From the NCBI RefSeq assembly GCF_002288925.2, contig NW_022098049.1:7455991-7519990 (forward strand): a DNA stretch of 64,000 nt. Direction: 5' to 3'. The position numbers and the translations under genes are program-made. Below, in pieces: positions 47,510-59,540 of the stretch. A model generated the notes under the pieces. The model did no database searches. It was not told the origin of the DNA and worked only from the letters and a program-made list of their open reading frames with translations. Each line of letters opens with the position of its first letter. Position 1 is the stretch's first letter. The stretch comes from Delphinapterus leucas. Lineage: Eukaryota > Chordata > Mammalia > Artiodactyla > Monodontidae.

Positions 47510-49310
47510 TCAGGGAGTCTGATTCCTCCAGCTCCGTTTTTTACCCTCAAGATTGCTTTGGCTATTTGGGGTCTTTTGTGTCTCCGTACAGATTTTAAGT
47601 TCTAGTTCTGTAAAAAATGTCATTGGTAATTTGATAGGGACTGCATTGAATCTGTAGATTGCTTTGGGTAGTAGAGTCATTTTCACAATATTGATTCTTC
47701 CAATCCAAGAACATGGTACATCTCTCCATCTGTTTGTATCATCTTTAATTTCTTTCAGCAGTGTCTTACAGTTTTCTGCATACAGGTCTTTTGTCTCCCT
47801 AGGTAGGTTGATTCCTAGGTATTTTATTCTTTTTGTTACAATGGTAAATGGGAGTGTTAATTTCTCTTTCAGATTATTCATCATTAGTGTATAGGAATGC
47901 AAGAGATTGCTGTGCATTAATTTTGTATCCTGCTACTTTACCAAATTCATTGATTAGCTCTAGTAGTTTTCTGGTAGCATCTTTAGGATTCTCTATGTAT
48001 AGTATCATGCCATCTGCAAATAGTGACAGCTTTACTTCTTCTTTTCTGATTTGGATTCCTTTATTTCCTTTTCTTCTCTGATTGCTGTGGCTAAAACTTC
48101 CAAAACTATGTTGAGTAAGAGTGGTGAGAGTGGGCAACCTTGTCTTGCTTCTGATCTTAGTGGAAATGCTTTCAGTTTTTCACCATTGAGAATGATGTTT
48201 GCTGTGGGTTTGTCATATATGGCCTTTATTATGTTGAAGTAGGTTCCCTCTATGCCTACTTTTTGGAGAGTTTTTAATCATAAATGGATGTTGAATTTTG
48301 TCAAAAGCTTTTTCTGCATCTATTGAGATGATCATATGGTTCTTCTTCTTCAATTTGTTAATATGGTGTATCACATTCATTGATTTTCATATACTGAAGA
48401 ATCCTTGCATCCCTGAGATTAATCCCACTTGATCTTGGTGTATGATCCTTTTAATGTGTTGTTGGATTCTGTATGCTAGTATTTTGTTGAGGATTTCTGC
48501 GTCTATAGTCATCAGTGATATTGGTCTGTAATCTTTTTTTGTAGTATCTTTGTGTGGTTTTGGTATCAGGGTGATGGTGGCCTCATAGAATGAGTTTGGG
48601 AGTGTTCCTTCCTCTGCAATCTTTTGGAAGAGTTTTGAGAAGGATGGGTGTTAGCTCTTCTCTAAATGTTTGACAGAATTCACCTGTGAAGTCATCTGGG
48701 CCTGGACTTTTGTTTGTTGGAAGATTTTTAATCATAGTTTCAATTTCATTACTTGTGATTTGTCTGTTCATATTTTCTATTTCTTCCTGGTTCAGTCTTG
48801 GAAGGATATACCTTTCTAAGAATTTGTCCATTTCCTCCAGGTTGTCCATTTTATTGGCATAGAGTTGCTTATAGTAGTCTCTTAGGATGCTTTGTATTTC
48901 TGTGGTGTCTGTTGTAAATTCTGCTTTTCCATTTCTAATTTTATTGATTTGAGTCCTCTCCCTCTTTTTCTTGATGAGTCTGGCTAATGGTTTATCAATT
49001 TTGTTTATCTTCTCAAAGAACCAGCTTTTAGTTTTATGGATCTTTGCTATTGTCTTCTTTGTTTCTATTTCATTTATTTCTGCTCTGATCTTCATGATTT
49101 TTTTCCTTCTACTAACTTTGGGTTTTATTTGTTCTTCTTTCTCTACTTCCTTTAGGTGTAAGTTTAGGTTGTTTATTTGAGATGTTTGTTGTTTCTTCAG
49201 GTAGGACTGTATTGCTATAGACTTCCCTCTTAGAACTGCTGCATCCCATAGGTTTTGGATTGTCGTGTTTTCATTGTCATTTGTCTCTGGGTATTTGTCT
49301 CTCTGCGCTT
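47510..49310 (-). pseudogene. L1 ORF2 remnant (reverse transcriptase, endonuclease missing)
   Basis: Minus-strand frames read D-K-Y-P-E-T-N-D-N, a region just after the endonuclease, then the RT fingers with [17 protein letters not shown], then [11 protein letters not shown] and the thumb ([15 protein letters not shown]). The catalytic F-A-D-D box appears as F-A-D-G. At least three frame breaks separate the pieces (near 48583, 48137 and 47900). The 5' endonuclease domain was lost in the internal deletion. Confidence 0.9.
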
Positions 49311-49325
49311 CCTGGACTTGGGTGG

Positions 49326-49844
49326 CTATTTCCTTTCCCATGTTAGGGAAGTTTTCAAGTGTAATCTCTTCAAATATTTACTCAGGTCCTTTCTCTCTCT
49401 CTTCTCCTCTGGGACCCCTACAATACAAATGTTGGTGCATTTAATGTTGTCCCAGAGGTCTCTTAGGCTGTCTTCGTTTCTTTTCATTCTTTTTTCTTTA
49501 TTCTGTTCTGCAGCAGTGAATTCCACCATTCTGTCTGCCCGGTCACTTATCCGCTCTTCTGCCTCAGTTATTCTGCTATTGATTCCTTCTAGTGTAGTTT
49601 TCATTTCAGTTATTGTATTGTTCATCTCTGTTTGTTTGTTCTGTAATTCGTCTAGGTCTTTGTTAAACATCTCTTGCATCTTCTTGATCTTTGCCTTCAC
49701 TCTTTTCCCGAGGTCCTGGATCATCTTCACTATCATTATTCTGAATTCTTTTTCTGGAAGGTTGCCTATCTCTACTTCATTTAGTTGTTTTTCTGGGGTT
49801 TTATCTTGTTCCTTCATCTGGTACATAGCCCTCTGCCTTTTCAC
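49326..49844 (-). pseudogene. L1 ORF1 remnant (N-terminal coiled coil)
   Basis: An open frame of 172 codons on the minus strand encodes a lysine/glutamate-rich coiled coil with Q-N-K-Q-T-E-M-N-N-T and I-T-E-A-E-E-R-I-S-D, followed by C-I-V-G-V-P-E-E. These are the coiled coil and the start of the RRM of L1 ORF1p, the RNA-binding chaperone of L1. After this the frame shifts. The next frame still carries ORF1-like [11 protein letters not shown] before running straight into ORF2. The C-terminal half is absent. Confidence 0.9.
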
Positions 49845-50858
49845 CTTGTCTATCTTTCTGTGAATGTGGTTTTTGTGCCACAGGCTGCAGGATTGTAGTT
49901 CTTCTTGCTTCTGCTGTCTGTCCTCTGATGGATGAGGCTATCTAAGAGGCTTGTGCAGGTTTCCTGATGGGAGGGACTGGTGGTGGGTAGAGCTGGCTGT
50001 TGCTCTGGTGGGCAGAGCTCAGTAAAACTTTAATCTGCTTGTCTGCTGATGCGTGGGGCTGGGTTCCCTCCCTGTTGGTTGTTTGGCCTGAGGCGACCCA
50101 ACACTGGAGCCTACCCCGGCTCCTTGGTGGGGCTAATGGTGGACTCTGGGAGGGCTCACGCCAAGGAGTACTTCCCAGAACTTCTGCTGCCAGTGTCCTG
50201 GTCCTCACAGTGAGCCACAGCCGCCCCCGCCTCTGCAGGAGACCCTCCAACACTAGCAGGTAGGTCTGGTTCAGTCTCCCCTAGGGTCACTGCTCCTTCC
50301 CCTGAGTCCCAATGCACACACTACTTTGTGTGTGCCCTCCAAGAGTGGAGTCTCTGTTTCCCCCAGTCCTGTTGAAGTTCTGCAATCAAATCCCACTAGC
50401 TTCAAAGTCTGATTCTCTAGGAATTCCTCTTCCCACTGCTGGACCCCCAGGTTGGGAAGCCTGACGTGGGGCTCAGAACCTTCACTCCAGTGGGTGGACT
50501 TCTGTGGTATAAATGTTCTCCAGTTTGTGAGTCACCCACCCAGCGGTTACGGGATTTGATTTTATTGTGATTGCGCCTCTCCTACTGTCTTATTGCAGCT
50601 TCTCCTTTGTCTCTGGATGTGGGGTATCTTTTTTGGTGAGTTCCAGTGTCTTCCTGTCGATGGTTGTTCAGCAGTTAGTTGTGATTCCAGTGCTCTCACA
50701 AGAGTGAGAGCACGTCCTTCTACTCCGCCATCTTGAACCAATCCACACACAGCTATTTCTACTCTCGGTGATTGGTGATTTTTATTTTAGTCTTTTGTCC
50801 CTGTATTTTCTAAGTTTTAACAATGAAGTGGTATTATTTTTACATTCAGAAAGTTATT

Positions 50859-51157
50859 TTTTTAATTAATTACTTTATTTATTTTTGGCTGTGTTGGGTC
50901 TTCGTTGCTGCATGCGGGCTTTCTCTAGTTGCAGCGAGCAGGGGCTACTCTTCGTTGAGGCACACAGGCTTCTCATTGTGGTGGCTTCTCTTGTTGCAGA
51001 GCACAGGCTTCAGTAATTGTGGCACGCGGGCTCAGTAGTTGTGGCGCACAGGCTTAGTTGCTCTGCGGCATGTGGGATCTTCCCGGACCAGGGCTCAAAC
51101 CCATGTCCCCTGCGTTGGTAGGCGGATTCTTAACCACTGTGCCAGCAGGGAAGTCTC
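50859..51157 (-). mobile_element. Long CHR-type SINE
   Basis: A reverse copy with a T/A-rich tail, then ttggctgtgttgggtcttcg, and head agcagggaagtc. The target duplication cagaaagt(t/c)att occurs at 50847-50858 and 51158-51169. Confidence 0.92.
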
Positions 51158-51374
51158 CAGAAAGTCATTAAAAAGAAATATGACACAGAAACACAAGAGG
51201 GCGATATAATCAACCAGCAGCTTATTTCTCATTCAAGTTATTTATTATTATAAGATAAAAAGCAGATGGTGTGTATAAAAGTAAAAATAATTAATTAGGC
51301 AGTGAATGTGGATGAAAAAAGTTACAGCTTCTCTATGACGCCAGGGAACTCGAGCTGTCTGCCCAGAGTGACAA

Positions 51375-51545
51375 CCCTGACTAGTGTGGTCCTCAGAGCA
51401 ACAGTGTCAGACCAGGCGGAAACTTCTTTGAAACAAAATCTCAAATCTCTTTAATCAGACTCTACGGATGGGATCCAACAACCTCTGTTTAAACAAGCTT
51501 TCTAAGGAAGATGGATGCAAGGTCAAGTTTGGGCCCCGCAGCCTT
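51375..51545. mobile_element. MER20-like hAT fragment
   Basis: The phrases tgtggtcctcagagcaac, atcagactctacggatggg and gtttaaacaagctttctaag follow the order of the MER20 consensus, although diverged. Confidence 0.5.
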
Positions 51546-54451
51546 AGCTGTTCAGAGAAGAAGAAAAACCAAAGTTTCGTCAGAGAAGAAAGACCTACAG
51601 TCAGGGAGTGGAAATCACTTGCCTAAGGTCTAAGGCATAATTCCTATGAAGAAAGAACAGAGGTGAGTGACTCCTCTGGGAGATCTGGGAAAGACCTAAG
51701 GAAGAGCGGGAACCGAGTTCCCACTTTATGCCAAAGGGATCGGGAACTGGCAAGACTGAATTTAAGTGGAAAGTACAGTTTTACTGGAAGTTTTACAGAG
51801 AAAACTGGGTATGCGTAGGAGTGTCAGGGAATATGAGAATTCCTTAACATAAAGTGATGCAATTATATTTTGTCTAATTCAATTTAAGTAAGTGATGGGT
51901 TAGATTTAACATCATCTCATGCGTCGAGAGTGAAAGTGGAAGCATGACTTTCCTTTGCGTTATGTGCAGCACCTTATTTCATCTGAGGATAATTACACGA
52001 ACAGGGTGGGGAGAGCTAAGATTTATAAGACCAAGATAAATGAGAAAGCAAAAGGAAAATGCCTGCACACACCTTGGTTTAAAAGAGTCAGCCCGACCCT
52101 CAGGGTTTCTTTATTATGCTTGAAATGATTTATCAGTTCATGATCAACTTTCAGACCCCTAATTGCATTTCCATGCATGTAATCTATAATCTGCTTTGTT
52201 TGAACCAGAACAAAACCATAATGGAAGTGACATCAAATCACATTTTCCTTGCCTTTACTGAACATCTTTATCGCACGTTATGGTACATGTTTTACAACAA
52301 AAAACTTTTAACTTAGGAAGAACCTTATTAACACAATTTAAAAATCTAACAAAATAAACATGTACAAGCACACAGGGCTCACCATGTACCGGGAGAACAT
52401 CATAATGCCTCACAGTAGACATTTACTGTCTTCATTTAACTGATAAGAAAAGATTACAGGCATCTGCTGCTCCCTTTGCCTGCTGCCCTACTCTGTCTGC
52501 TTGGTCAATATCTCATATGTTTTAAGACTCACTTCACTTGATCCTCGTTGAGTATTTTAGAATTCAAAGAATTTATCTAGCTGTGATATTCGCCATCAGC
52601 TGATGTATTTCAAGGCCACTGCTGCAGAAAAGAATCTTCTTACATGTGTGATGCTGCTAGGATAACCAAATCAAAGTTTTCTCTACTTGAGGGAAAGAAA
52701 AAGCAGGACGTTTTAAAAATCTGGTCCTATACCCATGTCCATATTTCCCTATAGAACGAAGTAGTGTCTTAGTGTAAACTATTAGAATACTCCGTATAAG
52801 CAATCTCTGAAACAGAAGGTGACAGGCAAGCTTAGCACAGAGCCCGGAACAGAGCAGACACTTGGTAAATCCTGGCTGAGTCAAGGCCACAATTTTAGAA
52901 AGTCTCTTCTTTTCTTTCTTTTTAAAAATACTGAAATACTGATTTCACCTCACTCTCTAAATATCAGGTGTATCAACCAATGCTTGATGTTGTGTAATGT
53001 TTCTATTTAAAGAAAAGAGCCTCTCCAAGCCCAAGAGAGCAGTTTCACAAAATATCTATTAATTATTTGTGGTTCAGGTCAAGGGTCTCTCTTCTGGGAA
53101 GGCTTTCTCGGTATCCTTGCTTTCTGGATGAATAAATGAGGGAGGGAGTGAATGAATGAATCTGCCTCTGGTGACCTAGCTTGGGAAAGAGTAGAGAAGA
53201 GATCTGAACTCAGCTGTAACTGACTTCAAAGTCATGCTATGTCCACCAGCTCTCTGAACTTCCAATTTCTTAACACGGCTGGGCAATAAGTCAATAAGAG
53301 GGCCATTCACTTTTAGTGGAAGATATAGTAAGCTACTAGTTCCAGATGGCATCAGTAGGTCGCTTCTTCAGGTTTAAACCTGAAGGTACCACAGGCAGGG
53401 GTATCATCTAAAATAGAGAGGTAAAGTATAAATAAAGAGGCTTAAAATACTCAGAAATCATATACTAAAATGTAAGTAAGAAACAAATTCTAGAAGAGTT
53501 GATGTGAAATGGGAAAGAAAATTCAAACAAATAAATACAATAGATGAAATGGATCCCCTGATCCAGCAAAACATCTAAATGAGCATTTCTCCAAGTGGGT
53601 TCATGGGAAGTTAATGTTTCTTATACAAAAGGAAAGTCTGTGGTTAAGTAAGTTAGGAAAACATTGAATTGGACAGGTCTCTTTCATTGCAGGATGTCTC
53701 TAAGCCTTCGATATACAAATGTGCACTGTAAATCCCCAAGGGTATTACGTAGTGCTTCTCGATCCAGAACTCTTGTCAAAGAACAAGGCATGGGATTTGT
53801 GTTTCAAGGAAAACTTAGGGAAAGGTGTTTCACACTCTGATGCGCCCACTCCCAGGCAAGAGGGAGCGGACACACCGGGTGCAGCCTGGCCGCTGACCAC
53901 AGGTGCACGGGGTATACACGGCTCAAAGCACCCACCTGGCAGGTACACGTGGAGCCTGAAACCCAGCCACACTCCCTCACTCATCTGTGCTCTCTGGCAC
54001 TGGCTGACATCAATCAGCCCAGGAGCAGGCTGGCTGGGCTGTAGTGCCTCTGCCCATGAGTCTAGGCTGGAGGGAGTGGCCTTGTCTGAGGGCTACAGAA
54101 AGTGGAGGTGAGGAGAGATCAGAGGCAACGTTCTGCAGAGGAATCCAAACCAGCTCAAGATCCGGCATGTAATGTGAAGCAGGGAGGTGGAAAGGCAGAC
54201 TCCAGAGAGGAGGCCTTGCCCGGGACGGCAACAGGAAATCAAGAGTGGAAAGGGGCAAAGCAGTGAGAGTGAGGCTGAGTTTGGCAGAGTTCTCTGAGCC
54301 AAGGAAAACACCTGCATTTGCTTTTCACAAAGTACCTCCAGATGTGGGCCTGGAGAAGGAGCTCTGGAGGCTTCTGGGCTGTTGATTATCTCAAAACAGT
54401 GCTTGCCTTACTCTTGCAATATCTGTGCTACTGTTTTGCTTGCCATTCTTT

Positions 54452-54763
54452 TTAACTTTTTAAAATACATTTATGGACTTCTATCTATCTATCTATCTAT
54501 CTATCTATGGCTGCGTTGGGTCTTCGTTGCTGCATGCAGGCTTTCTCTAGTTGCAGCGAGCGGGGGCTACTCTTCGTCGCAGTGCATGGGCTTCTCATCG
54601 TGGTGGCTCCTCTAGTAGTTGTGTGGCTCGTGGGCTCAGTAGTTGTGGCGCATGGTCTTAGCTGCTCCGTGACATGTGGAATCTTCCCGGACCAGGTTAT
54701 CGAACCCATGTCCCCTGCATTGGCAGGCGGATTCTTAACCACTGCGCCACCAGGGAAGTCCCA
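54452..54763 (-). mobile_element. Long CHR-type SINE with microsatellite tail
   Basis: A reverse copy whose A-rich tail has become a tetranucleotide tract of tcta units at 54481-54507. The target duplication cttgcc(a/g)ttcttt occurs at 54439-54451 and 54764-54776. Confidence 0.92.
54481..54507 (+). repeat. (TCTA)n microsatellite in a SINE tail
   Basis: About seven tcta units lie inside the tail of the CHR SINE at 54452-54763. They replace the (aaata)-type tail seen in sister copies. Confidence 0.93.
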
Positions 54764-54879
54764 CTTGCCGTTCTTTAAATCTATACTTTTTACTTAAATA
54801 AGTTAAAAGTAAACTTTATGTTACATCCATAAAAGGAGGTCCATATCCTTTGAGAGGCAGGCAGTCCAGGGCACTGCTT

Positions 54880-55060
54880 GAAAGCATGGACTGTGGAGTG
54901 AACTGCCCGGGTTTGCATGCTGGCTCCAGTATCCACTGAGCACCCTGCGACTTGATTTTCTCGGCTGCTGAACAGGGATAATTATGGCTGCTACCTGGTA
55001 GGGCTGATGTGAGCAGTGAAGGAGACTATATATAGATAAGGCAGAAACAGTACTGCTCAC
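54880..55060 (+). mobile_element. MIR SINE
   Basis: The forward MIR: catggactgtggagtgaact, cccgggtttgcatgctggct, agggctgatgtgagcagtg. Confidence 0.65.
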
Positions 55061-56049
55061 CAAATACTCCATTTGTTCCCTTCCACCTCCTGGGCCCCTG
55101 CAAATGGGGCCAGGAGCACAGTTTAAACCAAAGAACTAATCTATCAGGGAAAGCTGGAACACATCTTCATCTGATTCTACAGTTTCTCTCGTCCTCTGCA
55201 CAGCCAGCCTTGCTGAGACAGAGAAGCCTCCCTCTGCCTCGGTCTCTGAATCACACTGTTACTACAGAGCAGACCCCCTCCATAGACACGGGACAGGAGG
55301 AGGAAATAAACCTTTACTGTGTTAAGCCATGGAGGCGCGGGGGTTAATTTGTTACTGCAGCACATCCTCGCCTATCCTAGCTACTACAACATGCAAAGTG
55401 ATTAAAACAGTGCCCGGCATGTAGCAGGCACACCACAAAACACTCATTGTCATTACTATTTGTATAGTAAACATTAACCATAAGAATTATGAAAACTTTA
55501 CCTGCCTGAAGGCTCTGAGGATAAGATCAGGTCCATTTTTGTTTAAAAGAGATACTGATAAGCAACTGTTAGGGGCATCCTAAAGCAGCCAGCACCAACC
55601 AGAGACTCCCTCCTCCACACTTAGTCCTCTCCTCTGGCTAGTGAGACTCCCTCCTCCAACAGGCGCTAATTTCTTTCTCCCCCTTTCCTCTTCTCCTTTT
55701 CCTTCCGTCTTCTCTCACAGATCCACAGCTCTAAAAACGTTAAGTCTTTCAAGCATCAAAATGCTGTTCTGTGAGTCTGTTTCAAGTGGAGTTAACACCT
55801 GACAGCCACATAACCACAATCACACACATTTTAAATGAAAAGTGTTATTCACTGCAAGTAAAACTCACAAGATGAAAATCAATCGTATTTCAAATGCATT
55901 ATTTGAACTTCCTATTTAAAACACTTTTAATGTAAATCCTTAAAAGAAGAAAAAAAAAGGAAAAACAAAACATGTTAAAATTTGGCCTGGGGATACCAGG
56001 ATTTCTGTATATTGAATGTATTTAAGACAAGGTACACCTGTACTAATGA

Positions 56050-56165
56050 ATGTACAATTCAAATCCTATACAGGGAATTATGGTTTAGTTATACAGTGAA
56101 ATACTATGTAGCCTGTTAAAGTGATTCTGCAATTTTATCTGTATGGTCATGGAGAGCTAACAAGC
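56050..56165 (+). mobile_element. Old L1M fragment
   Basis: Wording such as tatacagtgaaatactatg followed by tagcctgttaaa resembles the L1M ORF2-3'UTR junction. It is diverged and its boundaries are approximate. Confidence 0.5.
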
Positions 56166-56178
56166 TTTAAAAACAAGC

Positions 56179-56892
56179 CTGCATGTAAAGCAATTATACT
56201 CCAATAGAGATGTTAAAAAACAAAACAAAACAAAACACTAACTGGAAAAGACATACGCACGCCCATGTTCACTGCAGAATTATATATAATAGCCAAGACA
56301 TGGAAGCAACCTAAGTGTCCATCAGTGGATCAATGGATAAAGAAAATGTGGTAGATAGATAGATAGTGGAATATTATTCAGCACACACAAAAAAGGAAAT
56401 CTTTCCATTTGCAACAACATGGGTAGACCTTAAGGCATTATGCTAAGTGAGATAAATCAGACAGAGAAAGACAAATACCATATGATCCCACTTATATGTG
56501 GAATCTAAAAAAATTAAAACCAGCAAACTCATAGATATGGAGAAGATATTGGTGGTTGCCAGAGCTTGCGGATGGGGGTGGGCAAAATGGGTGAAGGGGG
56601 TTAAAGATACAAACTTCCAGTTATAAAATAACTAAGTCATGCATATACACACTACCAAACGTAAAATAGATAGCTAGTGGGAAGCAGCCGCATAGCACAG
56701 GGAGAGCAGCTCGGTGCTTTGTGACCACCTAGAGGGGTGGGATAGGGAGGGTGGGAGGGAGGGAGACGCAAGAGGGAAGGGATATGGGGATATATATCTA
56801 TATGTATAGCTGATTCACTCTGTTATAAAGCAGAAACTAACACACCATTGTAAAGCAATTATACTCCAATAAAGATGTTAAAATAAATAAAT
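56179..56892 (+). mobile_element. LINE-1 3'-end insertion(s)
   Basis: The region has L1 ORF2 end and 3'UTR wording (agccaagacatggaagcaac, ccatatgatcccacttatat, cagaaactaacacacc) and an A-rich tail at 56868-56892. A similar A-rich motif, aaaacaag followed by yct, flanks it at 56170 and 56895. The last 30 bp of the L1 3' end also occurs at the left edge (56188-56217), which suggests that one L1 landed in the tail of another. Confidence 0.8.
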
Positions 56893-57188
56893 AAAAACAA
56901 GTCTTCAAAATATATGTATAACACAAGCTTGTTTAAAAAAACAAAACTGATTTGGTAGCAAAACCTGACCTGACCTGAATTCACTTGGTGGTTAGCTTGG
57001 ACTTGAATTGAGGTGGGACTCCTCACTTATCCCACTTCATGTAACTATTCACCTGAGAAGTCACTAGGGGGCATTGCATAATATATGGCATATGCACCCT
57101 GTCAACCTTCTGGAATCTATAAAGTTCTGAATTTTGAAAAACATCTAACCCCAAGGGTTCTGGATAAGAGACTGTGGAGTTGGATGTT

Positions 57189-57223
57189 ACACACACACAC
57201 ACACACAATGTGTGTGTGTGTGT
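57189..57223. repeat. (AC)n-(TG)n inverted microsatellite
   Basis: An ac tract at 57189-57207 is followed directly by a tg tract at 57209-57222. The two arms are complementary, giving a potential hairpin with a stem of about 14 bp and almost no loop. Confidence 0.93.
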
Positions 57224-59016
57224 TAGTGTATAAATTATCAGTATCTCTGTGTATAAATCTGTGAAACTGTTTCAAAGGACAACTATAATATTAGTATTCA
57301 CAGAAGTTAGAATTATGTAATGATCTTTATTTAAAATTTCTGAAATTTTTCTAGTAAACACATACAACTTTTACAACAGAAAGGAAAAAGAAAACCTTCT
57401 CCTTCTTACCCATCCTCCCATTCATATGGACAGATCTCATTTCATGAAATGTCCTACAATACTAATTGGCAATGAAGCATGTCAGGACGTAAGGGGGTGG
57501 CTGGCAGATCACAAGGTGAAACCTTCCAATTACGGATTACCATTCTGCAAAATGATGAGGTTTTAAAAATGTATCATATAATCCAGAGCACCCAGGGGCT
57601 ACCAGTTTACTACTGAGGAGACCCAGGCTTTCAGCACTTTTCCATGTTTCAGAGAAGAACTTGAGAAATAATCTGTTTGCTACAAACCTAGATCCAATCT
57701 GCACATTTCCAACCATTCTCATTTGAAGGGGAAAAAAAGAAGAAAAATTAAAAAACAATCCTTAACTCAAACCACAACAGTCTGCAGTCAGAGACTGCAA
57801 ACAGGAAATGCTACGCAGCTGGAGAAATCTCGGCTTTGCTGCAACAGCTCTGAAGCAATATCTGCCCTCTAACTGCTAGAGGAGGTGCAGGCTCTTATGC
57901 AAGCTACAGCAGTGTCCAAAGGCCTAGGGAAGAGAAGGAAGCAGAGGCACAGAGTCCCGGCTGGACTGGAATCCTCCTGGGCACCTACTATTTCAAAACA
58001 GCTTTCACATATATTTCTAAAACTGCTGCTACATTGAGGCTCTTAGGGTATGGTTTAAACGGTTTTCCTGTGCCCACTGAGAATCTATTTCAATCTACTC
58101 CTTTCCCGTCCCATTTTTGTGGTTTGATAATTAAATGGATGCAATGCTCTGCTGACTCCCTAACTTCTTCGTCAGGATCACAGGATGATGGCCTGACACT
58201 GGGGTGTAGAGCAGACCCAGCACTGTTTAGCAAGTAATGACTTTACTGCTTTCCTTGTAATAGTTAACAAAAAGGAAAAAGAAAAAAAAGACTGAACATA
58301 ATTTTGGTACTATATATTTAATCAAATAAAAATATTTAGAAACAGCTAAAATTCAAGATCACCCTGTTTTTCTTCTTTTTTTTCTTTTCTTACAAGGAAG
58401 GCTTAATCATTAATACATTAACTAAAGGGCATTTGTAAGTAGAAGGAACCAAATGTATAATGGCACGGAAGCAAGAAACAGCCGATGCTCCAGCAACAAC
58501 AAATCATTTGCTGTGTCTGGAGCTGACTGATTACGAAGGCATCTTTGAACTGAAGGAAGGACAAGTCCAGAGAGACTGGTACATCAACTAAAGAAATATT
58601 TCTAATAATTTTTTTTAAATGCTACTATCTACTAAGCAGATTATGAACTAAACCTACAAAAGATACTTCACAGAAAAGCCCACACGCTTAAAACCTTGCC
58701 AGAAACATATTAAAAACATCAGCAAAATAGATCACGTCCACATTTCTCTGGCCTCTCACCACTAAAAGGCAGCATTCCCCAGACATATTCCAACATGATG
58801 AACGGATTCACTTCTGGGAGGAAACAGCTGATCACCTTGTGAGAATAGTGACCACACAGAGGTCTTTAACTAGAGGTAAAAATTCAAAAGACAGAGAAAG
58901 ACTGGTTTAGAAAACCTGCAACAGTTAAAAGGAAGTAGGAAGTGGTCTAAAGGAATAGTAGAGGTGAGAGTTTGGTTTTTGGTCTGTGCATTTGTTATAT
59001 TCTGAAACTGTTATAT

Positions 59017-59078
59017 AACAATAGCTATATTACTAAAGACTTTCCCCAACAATAGCTATATTATTAAAGACTTTTTCC
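59017..59078. repeat. 31-bp tandem duplication
   Basis: The unit starting aacaatagctatatta and ending in a T/C-rich run occurs at 59017-59047 and again at 59048-59078 with a few differences. Confidence 0.85.
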
Positions 59079-59109
59079 AACTTTCTCTCCCTGGCTAGAA
59101 TCTGATAAT

Positions 59110-59540
59110 TTATTTTTATTAACCTTATTATTAAAAAAAAATTATAGACTGACAAAAAGTTGCAGAAATAGTACAGAGAGGTTCCTTGTACCCATCAACC
59201 CACTTCTCTCAAGAGTAATATGTTTCGTGTGCTATAAACCACATTATCAAAACCCGGAAATCAACACTGGCACAAGATGATCAACCAGGCTCCAGGCCTT
59301 ACTTGAATTTCACCAGTTTTTGCATGCACTTACTTTTTGGTACGTCTCTGTGTATATTTCTATGACATTTTACCACATGTATAGATATGGTACAGCTATA
59401 CCACAGTCAAGACAGAGAACTGTTCCGTCAACACAAAGGAACTCCCTTGGGTTCTTCCTTTATAGTTAACACCCTTGCCCCTGCCTCCAACCCCTGTTCT
59501 CTATCTCTGTAATTTTGGATGATTTAGACTTAACTCAGAA
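59110..59540 (-). mobile_element. Old L1M 3'UTR-like fragment
   Basis: It starts with a T/A-rich block followed by ttgcagaaatagtacagag and caccagtttttgcatgcac, which resembles a common old L1 3'UTR. Orientation is inferred, and the identity of the subfamily is uncertain. Confidence 0.5.

Larger units (their letters stand above)
46122..50767 (-). mobile_element. LINE-1 with both ends and a large internal deletion
   Basis: The 4,646-bp L1 is flanked by a perfect 16-bp target duplication, gtgattggtgattttt, at 46106-46121 and 50768-50783. The gene-sense 3' tail is at the left (T run at 46122-46127), and the 5' end at the right carries the L1 5'UTR wording gccatcttgaaccaatc near 50730. A full-length L1 is about 6 kb. 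The missing part is ORF1's C-terminal half plus ORF2's endonuclease, lost at about 49300. Several stops and frameshifts also break the remaining ORF2. Confidence 0.93.

Noticed and set aside
53719..54111. 130-codon plus-strand open frame
   Set aside because: There is no recognisable domain, no splice context, and a composition typical of random GC-rich intron.
57537..57758. Candidate upstream ASAP1 exon on the minus strand
   Set aside because: A pyrimidine-rich stretch precedes an open frame, but the translated wording does not match the BAR domain.
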